Shown one piece after another: positions 1 to 7,151 of a stretch of DNA of 8,105 nt. Under the pieces are notes generated by a model. The model was not told the origin of the DNA and searched no databases. It saw nothing but the letters and a program-made list of their open reading frames with translations. The position numbers were made by a program, and so were the translations under genes. Source of the stretch: Pseudomonadota bacterium. Its GTDB lineage: Bacteria > Pseudomonadota > Gammaproteobacteria > Xanthomonadales > Xanthomonadaceae. Each line of letters begins with the position of its first letter. Within the stretch, counting starts at the first letter, position 1. The stretch is from NCBI GenBank assembly GCA_025355485.1, contig JANXZP010000034.1, positions 1-8,105 of the forward strand, read 5' to 3'.

Positions 1-1121
1 TGCCGCTGGCGATCAAGGACAACATCGACGTCGCCGGCATGCCGACCAGTATCGGCATTGGCGGTCGTGAAACGACGCCTGCATCGCGCGATGCGCACAT
101 CGTCCACCGACTGCGCGGATCTGGCGCAGTGCTGCTGGGAAAGACCAACCTCGATGAGGGCGCGCTCGGTACGATCGGACGCAATCCGCACTTCGGCGAT
201 GTCGGCAATCCGGCGCATCCGGGCAAGGCGTCTGGCGGATCGTCGGCGGGTTCGGCCGCGGCGGTTGCAGCGGGCCACGCGATCGCGGCGATCGGTACGG
301 ACACGATGGGCTCGGTGCGTATTCCCGCGGCGTTTTGCGGCCTGGTCGGCATGAAGCCGAGCTTCGGCGAACTGTCGTGCCGCGGACTCGCTCCGGCGCT
401 GCGTCGCGCCGACGTGCCCGGATTGCTGGTGCGCGCGGTCGAGGATGCCGCGCTGCTGTTGCCGTTGCTGGCCGATTACGATCCGGACGATCCGCATTCG
501 CGCCAACGCCGCGTGCCGCTTGCGCCGCCGGACTGGGCGCCGGGTCCATTGCGCGCGGGCGTGGTGTCGGACCTGAATGCGCTCGGCGCCGACGTCGCGG
601 TGATTGCGGGATTCGGCGCGGCGATGCAGCGTTGCGCGCAGGCATTCGGCGAAACGTTGCCGATCGCGTTGGCGCTCGCGCCGCTGGAAATCGCGCAGAC
701 CCGCCGCGCCGCGCTGCTGCTGATGGAAGCCGAAATCCTCGCCGCACATCGCGACGAACTTTCCCGCGCATCACCGCAGCTGTGGGAGTTCCTCGACTAC
801 GCCAAGCGCAAATCCGCCGCGGATTACGCGCGCGCCGATCGCATGCTCGATGCGCACGTCGTGCGGGTGCGCCGCCTGCTCGAATCGGTCGACGTGTTGT
901 TGCTGCCGACGGTGCCGTCGCCGCCGCCCGCGTTCGGCGCGGACGAACCGGCGAACCTCGCCGATTTCACCGCGCTGGCGAGCCTCGCTGGTTGCCCCGC
1001 GTTGAGCCTGCCGCTGCCCGGCGGGCTTGGGTTGCAACTGATCGGCGCGCCGGGCAGCGACCTGCGCCTGCTCGAACTCGGCGAGATCCTGCACGCGATG
1101 GCCGATTGCCAGCAGGATTGA
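1..1121 (+). CDS. Amidase signature family hydrolase, 5' end missing (partial)
   Basis: Serine amidohydrolase of the amidase signature (AS) family, which hydrolyses C-N amide bonds with a Ser-cisSer-Lys triad; substrate not predictable. The frame is open from the first complete codon (base 3), so the gene begins upstream; about 372 residues are visible. Full-length members usually have 400-500, so some 40-100 N-terminal residues are probably missing. Triad in order: Lys of the AIKDN motif (codon 15-17), cis-Ser in the glycine/serine loop SGGSSAGS (codon 240-242), and nucleophile Ser in GTDTMGSVR (codon 312-314), followed by IPAAFCG and GMKPS as is typical. The residue two before the nucleophile is Met, where many family members have Gly (GTDTGGS). 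It ends at TGA 1119-1121, convergent with the lipid-transport operon. Family assignment is firm. Relatives include GatA, allophanate hydrolase and aryl/fatty-acid amidases; nothing here shows gatB or gatC next to it, so I do not call it GatA. Confidence 0.93.
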   Translation, partial: PLAIKDNIDVAGMPTSIGIGGRETTPASRDAHIVHRLRGSGAVLLGKTNLDEGALGTIGRNPHFGDVGNPAHPGKASGGSSAGSAAAVAAGHAIAAIGTDTMGSVRIPAAFCGLVGMKPSFGELSCRGLAPALRRADVPGLLVRAVEDAALLLPLLADYDPDDPHSRQRRVPLAPPDWAPGPLRAGVVSDLNALGADVAVIAGFGAAMQRCAQAFGETLPIALALAPLEIAQTRRAALLLMEAEILAAHRDELSRASPQLWEFLDYAKRKSAADYARADRMLDAHVVRVRRLLESVDVLLLPTVPSPPPAFGADEPANLADFTALASLAGCPALSLPLPGGLGLQLIGAPGSDLRLLELGEILHAMADCQQD

Positions 1122-1140
1122 TCGCGCGTCGCGGTGCGTA

Positions 1141-1167
1141 CGCTGGGTTGGCTGCATCAACCCAGCG
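1141..1167. terminator. Hairpin between convergent genes, probable bidirectional terminator
   Basis: Perfect 10-bp inverted repeat, CGCTGGGTTG (1141-1150) and CAACCCAGCG (1158-1167), with a 7-base loop. It lies 19 bp after the amidase stop and 23 bp from the stop of the opposing lipoprotein gene. This position fits a shared terminator for both converging transcripts. There is no T-run on either side, so it may act with Rho or mainly protect the 3' ends. Confidence 0.6.
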
Positions 1168-1190
1168 CCCTGCCGACCCAGCCTGCGCGG

Positions 1191-1841
1191 CTAGCGCTTG
1201 CGATCAGGTATCCGCGCCTGTTGCCCGCTGGCCAGCGTCCAGCCGACCATGTCGTGCACCATCGATGTCAGTGCGCTGTCGAACGCCCGCGCAACGGCCG
1301 GCGCCGAAGTGGCCGATGCGGGCACGACTTCGCGGAAGGTCTGGCTGGCGACCGCGCGGGTGCTGGTGGAATCGACGAGCTTGGCGTTGATCGTGAGGGT
1401 CACGTCCGGCGGGCTGCCCGCATCGTGGTACACCGCCTGGTAATCGCGCAGGTCGAGTTGCAGCGTGTAGTCGGCGTGCAGGCCGCCGGTCTGGCGACCG
1501 ACCGCGAGGATTTTCCCGGAGTCCTCGAACGCCTCGACGATCGCGGTCTGCACGATGTCGGGCACGGTGTCGTCCCAGGCCACGCCCTTGTAAACCTGGA
1601 TCTGGCCGGGCGCCGGAACGACTGCCATGCGCCGCGAGTCGAGCATGTCGTTGGTGGTCGGACGCGCGATAGTCAATTGCCACGCGACCTGCGGCCACGC
1701 CGGATCGGGCGCGACATGCACCTGCGGGGCGATGATCCGGTTCGGTTCCTTCTTCGGCAATATGCCGCCGCAGCCGATCAACGGCAGCGTCAGCGCGATC
1801 GCGACGAAAGTGCGGAGGACGGTACGAGAATGGGCGCTCAT
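1191..1841 (-). CDS. ABC-type transport auxiliary lipoprotein (PqiC-like)
   Basis: 216-residue lipoprotein of the ABC-transport auxiliary family (formerly DUF330; PqiC/YmbA group). Residues 1-23 form a lipoprotein signal: basic start, hydrophobic FVAIALTLPL and lipobox LIGC, with Cys24 as the lipidated residue. Residue 25 is Gly rather than Asp, so outer-membrane sorting is expected. The mature domain runs from about residue 35 to 205 with alternating strands and helices, including WQLTIARPTT, YTLQLDLRDYQAV and DVTLTINAKLVD. In the characterised E. coli PqiABC system the family member PqiC sits at the outer membrane and meets the end of the MCE bridge; a similar role here is inferred from the operon. 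The ATG overlaps the stop of the MCE gene in an ATGA, pointing to translational coupling. An AGGAG lies 11 bases upstream (1853-1857), inside the MCE gene. It is the last gene of the operon. Confidence 0.9.
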   Translation of the reverse strand: MSAHSRTVLRTFVAIALTLPLIGCGGILPKKEPNRIIAPQVHVAPDPAWPQVAWQLTIARPTTNDMLDSRRMAVVPAPGQIQVYKGVAWDDTVPDIVQTAIVEAFEDSGKILAVGRQTGGLHADYTLQLDLRDYQAVYHDAGSPPDVTLTINAKLVDSTSTRAVASQTFREVVPASATSAPAVARAFDSALTSMVHDMVGWTLASGQQARIPDRKR

Positions 1842-2788
1842 TTGGGTACGAACTCCTGCGGTTTGTCGCGGCCGAGCAAGAAGCCGGCGGGGTTTTCCTG
1901 CAAACGTGCGGTCAGGCGATTCATCTCGCGCAGCACCTGGCGCAACTGCGCAAGGGTTGGACCGAGCTGGCCCAGTCCCTGGTTGGCGAAGCTGTCGATC
2001 GCGCCGCGATTGCTCTTGAGCGTGTCGTCGGCGTTCTTCGTCAGCGAATCGAGCTGCGCGAGCGAGTGGTCGAGGTGATCCATCATCCCCGGCAGTTTCT
2101 GCCCGATCTGACCATCCATGGTCGCGAAGGTTTTTTCGGCGTCGGCCAGCGCGCGATTCAGGCGTTCGGTCGATTCGCGGCCGTTCTTGATCAGCGCGAC
2201 GATGTCCTGGCGCTGCGCGGCGACGGTATCGGTGACGGCCTGGATGTTCGCCAGCGTCTTGCTGATGCGCTGGGTGTTTTCCTCGCTGAGGATCTTGTTG
2301 ATGTGATTGAGTACGTCGGTCGCCGTGACCGCGATGCCGGTGGAGGAACTGAGCAGTTTCTGGAATGCAGATTCCTCGGCGACCAGCACTGGCACGTGTT
2401 GCGGATCGGTCTGCACGAGCATCGGGGCGCCTGGCGTCCCACCGGAGAACTGGATGAAGGCCACGCCGGTCGCGAAGCTCTGCAGGGCGAGTTCTACCTG
2501 GGTGTCGGTCCTGATCGGGGTGTCGGCCCGGACCCTGACCCGCGCGATCACCTGGCGCGCGTCGTCAGGAGAGAGCTTCATCGAGCGCACGTTTCCGACC
2601 TCGATGCCGTTGTACTGCACGACGCCGCCGACCGACAGCCCGGTCACCGATTGCTTGAACACGATGTCGTATTCCTTGAACGAACCCTCGGACGAATACT
2701 TCGACGCCCACAGGATGAACAGCAGGATCGCGGCGATCACCGCGAGGGTGAACGCGCCGATGAGGACATGGTTGGCCTTGGTTTCCAC
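1838..2788 (-). CDS. MlaD family protein, MCE domain lipid-binding subunit
   Basis: 316-residue MCE protein, the periplasmic lipid-binding subunit of an Mla-type ABC lipid transporter. One N-terminal membrane segment (about residues 8-28) anchors it in the inner membrane with the rest in the periplasm. A single MCE domain follows at about 39-117, with typical features: V-x-G-L-x-V-G-x-x-V-x-Y-N-G-I-x-V-G-x-V near its start, a central R-V-R-x-x-T-P-I-R, and G-V-A-F-I-Q-F near its end. Residues 125-300 are mostly helical and polar and resemble the long C-terminal helices that extend MCE hexamers. E. coli MlaD is about 180 residues, so this protein is of the longer single-MCE type. The start is GTG (2786-2788), supported by AGGAG (2796-2800) at 7-base spacing. 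The stop overlaps the lipoprotein start by 4 bases. MlaE, MlaF and PqiC-like partners are adjacent. Confidence 0.93.
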   Translation of the reverse strand: METKANHVLIGAFTLAVIAAILLFILWASKYSSEGSFKEYDIVFKQSVTGLSVGGVVQYNGIEVGNVRSMKLSPDDARQVIARVRVRADTPIRTDTQVELALQSFATGVAFIQFSGGTPGAPMLVQTDPQHVPVLVAEESAFQKLLSSSTGIAVTATDVLNHINKILSEENTQRISKTLANIQAVTDTVAAQRQDIVALIKNGRESTERLNRALADAEKTFATMDGQIGQKLPGMMDHLDHSLAQLDSLTKNADDTLKSNRGAIDSFANQGLGQLGPTLAQLRQVLREMNRLTARLQENPAGFLLGRDKPQEFVPK

Positions 2789-2795
2789 CTTAGTG

Positions 2796-2818
2796 CTCCT
2801 GGACCGTTCGTTCGGTCC
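2796..2818 (-). promoter_or_regulatory. Strong ribosome binding site abutted by a hairpin, upstream of the MCE gene
   Basis: On the minus strand, GGACCG-AACGAA-CGGTCC (2818-2801) is a perfect 6-bp stem with a 6-base loop. It is followed with no gap by the Shine-Dalgarno AGGAG (2800-2796), then 7 bases to the GTG start. It lies in the 63-bp space between the ATPase and MCE genes, the only sizeable gap among the four lipid-transport genes. The SD sets the GTG start. A role for the hairpin, in RNA stability or translation rate, is inference. Confidence 0.5.
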
Positions 2819-2851
2819 GTTGGGTGTTGCTGAAAACGCGTTTCGCGGTGT

Positions 2852-3724
2852 TCACGGGTTATTGCCTTCGATTGAGCGTTGCGCGGCGCGGCCGCGCGGG
2901 CCGTGGAAGTAATCCTGCACCCATGGATGATCGTATTGTTCGACTTCGGAAATCGGCGCATTGATCAGCACGCGCTTGTCGGCCAGCACCGCGATGCGGT
3001 TGCAGATCGCATACAGCGTATCCAGGTCGTGGGTGATCAGGAACACGGTGAAGCCCAGCGCCTGCTGCAAGGTGAGGATCAACTGATCGAACGCGGCCGC
3101 CCCGATCGGATCGAGGCCGGCGGTGGGTTCGTCGAGGAACAGCAAATCCGGATCGAGTGCCAGCGCGCGCGCGAGCCCGGCGCGTTTGCGCATGCCGCCG
3201 GAGAGTTGCGCGGGCAGCTTGTCGGCGGCGCTGTCGGGCAGGCCGGCGAGGCGGATCTTCAGGCGCACCAGCTGGTCGCGCAGGTCGTTGTCGATTTCCT
3301 CGTGGTGTTCCTTGAGCGGCAGCGCGACATTTTCCGCGACGGTCAAAGAGGAAAACAGCGCGCCATCCTGGAACAGCACGCCGCTGTTGAGATCGATCCG
3401 CCGGCGCGCGTCCTTGTCGTTGGTCAGCGCGTCGGTGCCGAGCACGCTGATGCTCCCCGCCAGCGGACGGTTGAGGCCAAGGATCGAACGCATCAGTACC
3501 GACTTGCCGGTGCCCGAGCCGCCGACTACGCCGAGGATCTCGCCACGGCGCACGTCGAGATCCAGGTGCTTGTGCACGACCTGCTCGCCGAACTCGTTGC
3601 ACAGGTCGCGCACGCTGATCGCCAGGTCGTCGTCCGAACCGACTTCGGGACGATGGCCGGGCTCGTCGTCGGCTGTCGCGACGGCCGCGCTCGCGGACGC
3701 CTGCTGCGGGCGTGGTTCGTTCAA
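2852..3724 (-). CDS. MlaF-like ABC transporter ATP-binding protein
   Basis: 290-residue cytoplasmic ATPase that powers the MlaE-type permease. All nucleotide-binding motifs are intact: Walker A GGSGTGKS (68-75), Q-loop FQDGALFSSLTV (Gln119), signature LSGGM (174-178), Walker B LLFLDE with catalytic Glu199, D-loop GLDP and H-loop His232. The Q-loop region and the following A-E-N-V-A-L-P-L are characteristic of the MlaF/Ttg2A group. No ATG exists before Met78, which is past Walker A. The best start is TTG 3722-3724: it overlaps the permease stop in TTGA and has GGAG 8 bases upstream (3733-3736). Upstream of that TTG the frame runs antisense-like through the permease gene and is not protein. The first 33 residues are an extra Ala/Gln/Asp-rich, low-complexity tail ahead of the ABC fold. 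Coupled to the permease by the 4-base overlap. Confidence 0.94.
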   Translation of the reverse strand: MNEPRPQQASASAAVATADDEPGHRPEVGSDDDLAISVRDLCNEFGEQVVHKHLDLDVRRGEILGVVGGSGTGKSVLMRSILGLNRPLAGSISVLGTDALTNDKDARRRIDLNSGVLFQDGALFSSLTVAENVALPLKEHHEEIDNDLRDQLVRLKIRLAGLPDSAADKLPAQLSGGMRKRAGLARALALDPDLLFLDEPTAGLDPIGAAAFDQLILTLQQALGFTVFLITHDLDTLYAICNRIAVLADKRVLINAPISEVEQYDHPWVQDYFHGPRGRAAQRSIEGNNP

Positions 3725-4857
3725 AGATTGATCTCCATGAAGAACACCGCGGCGATCGCGTCGAGCACGATCACCAGCGAGATGCACTGCACCACCGCCG
3801 AGGTCGTGCGCTCGCCGACCGACTGCGCCGTGCCCTGGGTCTGGAAGCCTTCGAGGCAGCCGATCAACGCGATCAGGGTGGCGAATATCGGCGCCTTGGA
3901 AATGCCGACGATGAAGTGGCGCAGCTCGATGGTTTCGTTCAACCGCGACCAGTACAGATCCAGCGGAATCCCCAGCGCCAGCCAGCCGACCACCGCGCCG
4001 CCGAGGATGCCCGCGCACATGCCGACGAAGCCCAGCAGCGGCATCATGATCAGCAACGCGAACAGGCGCGGGATCACCAGCAGTTCGATCGGATCCAAGC
4101 CGAGCGTGCGGATCGCATCGATCTCCTCGCGGTTCTGCATCGCGCCGATTTGCGCGGTGAACGCGCTGGCGGTGCGGCCGGCCAGCAGGATCGCGGCGAG
4201 CAGCACGCCGAATTCGCGCAGAAAGGCGTAGCTGACCAGTTCGACGATGAAGATCTGCGCGCCGTAATCCTTGAGCACGGTGGCGCCAAGGAAGGCGAGC
4301 ACCGCGCCGACCAGGAAACACAGCAGCATCACCAGCGGCATCGCGTCGAGGCCGACCGCTTCCATGTGGTGCACGGTGGGCGTGATGCGCCAGCGCGACG
4401 GGCGCGTGATCACCTTGACCATCACGCTCAGGGTCAGCCCCATGAACGCGATCAGCGCGAGGATTTCCTTGATGCTGTCCTGCACGGAAAAACCGAAGCG
4501 CCCGATCGCCGCGATGAAACCCAGTTCCTTCGTCCCGGTCGTGTGCGGGTCGGCGCTGACCGCGTCGATGTAGGCCATCAGCGCGCGCTGCGCATCGCGC
4601 AGCCGCAAGGCGTCCTTGTCCAGCGACAAACGCGCGAGCAGGCGGTTGAGCAGCATCGCGCCGGCCGAGTCCATCCGTTGCAGGCCGGTGCCGTCGATCT
4701 GGCGCGCGCTGCGCGCGCGCATCACCAGCGCTTCCATCATCGGCGCGTAGCGCAAGGTCCAGCAGCCGCCCAGACGCAGCGTATCGGGCTGGCCGGAGGC
4801 GACCTCGATGGTGGGCCTGGCGTTATCGGCGGCGTCGATGTCGAACGATGTACTCAT
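3721..4857 (-). CDS. MlaE family lipid ABC transporter permease with N-terminal STAS domain
   Basis: 378-residue fusion of a STAS domain and an MlaE/YrbE permease. Residues 16-100 are STAS-like, with Trp33-Thr-Leu and the D-S-A-G-A loop at 63-67, the site phosphorylated in SpoIIAA-type STAS proteins. Residues 115-378 are the permease: an amphipathic membrane-entry region near 120-130, then several hydrophobic helices (about 133-150, 172-193, 203-227, 257-285, 290-310, 330-350 and 355-375). The family's conserved cytoplasmic loop is present, L-R-E-F-G at 213-217 then G-R-T-A-S-A and E-E-I-D-A-I-x-x-L-G-L-D-P at 244-256; it contacts the ATPase. In E. coli a separate STAS protein, MlaB, binds MlaF and supports its activity; here the STAS domain is covalently attached. 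The chosen ATG (4855-4857, MSTSF) is 7 bp after the transporter stop. An in-frame extension to 4896 would overlap that gene by 32 bp and is less likely. Confidence 0.94.
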   Translation of the reverse strand: MSTSFDIDAADNARPTIEVASGQPDTLRLGGCWTLRYAPMMEALVMRARSARQIDGTGLQRMDSAGAMLLNRLLARLSLDKDALRLRDAQRALMAYIDAVSADPHTTGTKELGFIAAIGRFGFSVQDSIKEILALIAFMGLTLSVMVKVITRPSRWRITPTVHHMEAVGLDAMPLVMLLCFLVGAVLAFLGATVLKDYGAQIFIVELVSYAFLREFGVLLAAILLAGRTASAFTAQIGAMQNREEIDAIRTLGLDPIELLVIPRLFALLIMMPLLGFVGMCAGILGGAVVGWLALGIPLDLYWSRLNETIELRHFIVGISKAPIFATLIALIGCLEGFQTQGTAQSVGERTTSAVVQCISLVIVLDAIAAVFFMEINL

Positions 4858-4864
4858 CGAAAAC

Positions 4865-5758
4865 TCAGTTCCCTTGGGTGAGCATGCACACCACACCGCT
4901 CAATGTCAGCGTGACACCGATCGCGCCGCGCCGGGTGAGCGGCTCGCGCAGCCACCACGCCGCGAACAGCAGGATGAACACCGACGCGCTTTCGTTCAAG
5001 ACCGCGGCGACCGAAGCCTTGGTGTATTTGTAACCCCCCAGCCACAGCACCATCGCCAACCCTTGGCCGACGATGGCGGCGGCCACCAGTGTAGGCCAGT
5101 GCGTGCGACGGCGCCCGGGCAGCAGTTGCGACAACTGGCCGCGCAGCGCGGCGATCGCCAGCATTCCGCCCAGTCCGCCGAGCATGCGCAGCCCGGTTAC
5201 CCACAACAGCGGCTGGCGTTCGAGGATCGGCTTGACCATCACGATGCCGATCGCCATCAGCGCGATCGAGGCCACGCCAAGCAGCGCGCCGCGCCGTTGC
5301 GCCGCGCTATCGGCGCCGCGCCATCCGTTCTGCGGCCGCGCGACCACCAGTACGCCTGCCGAGACCAGCGCGAACCCCAGGCCCTGCATCCCGTTCAGGC
5401 GTTCGCCGAGGAATGCGAACGACAACGTCAGCACGAACGGGCTGTAGAAATTGCCCATCACGCCCATGCGCCCGGCGCCGACCGCGTTGAGCGCAGCGAA
5501 ATACAGGGTGTCGGCGAGTGCCAGGCCGAGCAATCCGCTGAACATCGCGAGCGCGATCTGGGCGGCGCCCATCGCCGGCGGATGCGCCGCGTACAGCCAC
5601 GCGATGATGGGCAACAGCAGGGCCATCACCAGCACGTTCTTGAGGAAGTTCAGGGTCAGCGGCGGCAGGGTTTCGCCGAGCCGCCGGTACATGATCACGC
5701 CCGCAGCCCAGGCCGCGGCGCTGCCGATCGAGAGGAGTTCGCCGAATCCGATCCGCAT
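4865..5758 (-). CDS. DMT superfamily transporter, EamA family
   Basis: 297-residue inner-membrane protein with about ten hydrophobic helices in two homologous EamA halves (about 6-140 and 158-292), the normal length for the family. Each half closes with the family's repeat ending: FAFLGERLNGMQGLG followed by a helix in the first, AAWWLREPLTRRGAIG followed by a helix in the second. EamA proteins export or exchange small metabolites such as amino acids or drugs; the substrate cannot be read from sequence. The ATG start at 5756-5758 is fixed by an in-frame TGA at 5771-5773, with no other start between; no clear Shine-Dalgarno precedes it. Its stop is only 7 bp before the MlaE-type permease start, so it is probably the first gene of that operon. 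Ribosome access to the permease gene would use bases at the end of this gene. Confidence 0.92.
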   Translation of the reverse strand: MRIGFGELLSIGSAAAWAAGVIMYRRLGETLPPLTLNFLKNVLVMALLLPIIAWLYAAHPPAMGAAQIALAMFSGLLGLALADTLYFAALNAVGAGRMGVMGNFYSPFVLTLSFAFLGERLNGMQGLGFALVSAGVLVVARPQNGWRGADSAAQRRGALLGVASIALMAIGIVMVKPILERQPLLWVTGLRMLGGLGGMLAIAALRGQLSQLLPGRRRTHWPTLVAAAIVGQGLAMVLWLGGYKYTKASVAAVLNESASVFILLFAAWWLREPLTRRGAIGVTLTLSGVVCMLTQGN

Positions 5759-5894
5759 GCGCGTCGCCGGTCAAACGGCGATGATCGGTTATCGTCGCTG
5801 ATCGGGCAACGGCGCTTGCGCAACGCCGCGATCCAATCCAGTCTGATCGTCGCATCGGCGATCGGCCGTGCAACAAACCGGTACGCCTTATTCA
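5759..5894. promoter_or_regulatory. Divergent intergenic region with two imperfect palindromes
   Basis: This 136-bp space separates the divergent EamA and ThrE-like genes, so promoters for the five-gene operon (-) and the exporter (+) must lie here or just inside the genes. No convincing -35/-10 pair was found on either strand. Two imperfect inverted repeats share the half-site ATCGTCG: GCGATGAT-5-ATCGTCGC at 5778-5798 (7 of 8 positions match) and ATCGTCG-3-CGGCGAT at 5846-5862 (6 of 7 match). They could be operators, but GATCG-like words are very common throughout this window, which weakens the case. Confidence 0.35.
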
Positions 5895-7142
5895 ATGGCC
5901 AACGCTGATCCCATCGCGCGCAACAGCTACACCGACCGCATCGCTTTCGTGGTCGAGCTTGCGAAGCGCCTGCACATCTACGGCACCACCGCGCAACGCC
6001 TTGAAGGCGCGGTGAGTTCGGTCGCGCGCCGGCTCGGGCTGCGCTGCAATCCATGGTCGAACCCGACGGGCATGATCCTGTCGTTCTCTGACGCGAGCGC
6101 CGAGTCGCCGCTGCTCGACACCACCCAGGTGATCCGGCTCGAACCCGGGACGACCGATCTGCGCAAGCTGTGCGCGGCCGACGCGATCGCAGAGGACGTG
6201 ATGGCCGGACGCAGCGATCTGGCGGCGGGTTCGCAGGCGCTGCATCTGCTGGATCGTCCGCCCGGACGGCGCGCGCGCGCGCTCGAGGTTCTGAGTTACG
6301 GATTGTCCGCTGCTTCGGTAGCCGGTCTGTTGCGCAGGGGCTGGGGCGACATCGCCGTCGCCGGCGCGATCGGTGTGCTGATCGGCGCATTGCATGCGGT
6401 TGGCGTGCGACGGCCACGCGTACAGGAAGCCGAGGAAGCGCTCGCGGCGATGATGGCCACGTTCCTCGCGGCGATGGTGGCGACCTTCTGGCTGCCGCTG
6501 ACCACCAAGTCGGTGGTGATCGCTTCGGTCATCGTGTTGATGCCGGGGATGATGCTGACCAATGCGGTCGCGGAATTGTCGAGCCAGCATCTGGTGTCCG
6601 GAACCGCGCGCTTCGGCGGCGCGCTCGCGGTGCTGATCAAGCTGACCTTCGGCACGCTGGCCGCGATGCAGTTCGTGCGCCTGCTCGGCTGGCATCCGCA
6701 CGAGGCGATCAACGACCAGGGGCCGGTGTGGGTCGAGGGGGTCGCGTTGCTGGTCGCATCGTATGCATTCGCGGTACTGTTCCGCGCCGATCGCCGCGAC
6801 TATCCGCTGGTGATGGCGTCGGCGTGTTTCGGTTACGGCGTCACCCGCTGGACGGGCGCGGCATTGGGCAACGACGCCGGCGTGTTCTTCGGCAGCGTCG
6901 CGGTGAGTGCCGCGAGCAATGCCTACGCGCGCTGGAGCAACCGGCCCGGCGCATTGGTACGCGTGCCGGGCATCGTTCTGCTGGTGCCGGGCAGCGTGAG
7001 TTTCCGCAGCCTGACTTTCGTGCTCGAACGCGACCTGATCCTCGGGTTGAATACCGCGGTCGCGGTGCTGACGGTATTGGTCGCGCTGGTGGCGGGAGTG
7101 TTGTTCGGGAACTTGCTGATTCCGGCGCGGCGGAATCTCTGA
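5895..7142 (+). CDS. Threonine/serine exporter (ThrE) family protein
   Basis: 415-residue membrane protein resembling the ThrE threonine/serine exporter family, in which an N-terminal ThrE domain and a C-terminal ThrE_2 domain occur fused in one chain (as in Corynebacterium ThrE) or as two separate small proteins. Residues 12-135 are soluble and show the family pattern: a helix with Y-G-T-T-A-Q-R-L-E (29-37), strands, then G-T-T-D-L-R-K-L and a helix ending in L-L-D. Hydrophobic helices begin near residue 140 and continue to about 410, with a break of polar sequence near 270-285 between the two domains. Transport by proton exchange is family knowledge; the substrate here is inferred. The ATG at 5895 gives a start (MANAD) that fits; an in-frame GTG at 5868 would add nine residues. 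Neither has a clear Shine-Dalgarno. Stop is TGA 7140-7142. Transcribed away from the EamA gene, alone on its strand. Confidence 0.88.
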   Translation: MANADPIARNSYTDRIAFVVELAKRLHIYGTTAQRLEGAVSSVARRLGLRCNPWSNPTGMILSFSDASAESPLLDTTQVIRLEPGTTDLRKLCAADAIAEDVMAGRSDLAAGSQALHLLDRPPGRRARALEVLSYGLSAASVAGLLRRGWGDIAVAGAIGVLIGALHAVGVRRPRVQEAEEALAAMMATFLAAMVATFWLPLTTKSVVIASVIVLMPGMMLTNAVAELSSQHLVSGTARFGGALAVLIKLTFGTLAAMQFVRLLGWHPHEAINDQGPVWVEGVALLVASYAFAVLFRADRRDYPLVMASACFGYGVTRWTGAALGNDAGVFFGSVAVSAASNAYARWSNRPGALVRVPGIVLLVPGSVSFRSLTFVLERDLILGLNTAVAVLTVLVALVAGVLFGNLLIPARRNL

Positions 7143-7151
7143 TTTGATAGA

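Noticed and set aside
3725..4321. N-terminal extension of the ATPase to an upstream ATG
   Set aside because: It would run about 200 codons through the permease gene in another frame and yields Arg-rich nonsense. The TTG at 3724 has a proper SD and overlaps the permease stop.
4695..4725. Alternating GCGCGC tracts in coding sequence (also near 6267-6282), considered as Z-DNA or hairpin elements
   Set aside because: They encode Arg/Ala runs within the permease STAS domain and the ThrE-like protein, and are expected from GC-rich codon use.
4858..4896. 13-residue upstream extension of the permease (ATG at 4896)
   Set aside because: It would overlap the EamA gene by 32 bp and adds a sequence unlike STAS N-termini. 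ATG 4857 sits 7 bp after that stop.
2879..5908. Long overlapping open frames on the plus strand (about 450, 389 and 366 codons) opposite the lipid-transport operon and EamA gene
   Set aside because: All are antisense to genes with intact family motifs. The translations are His/Arg/Asp/Gln-rich and shaped by the codon bias of the real strand.
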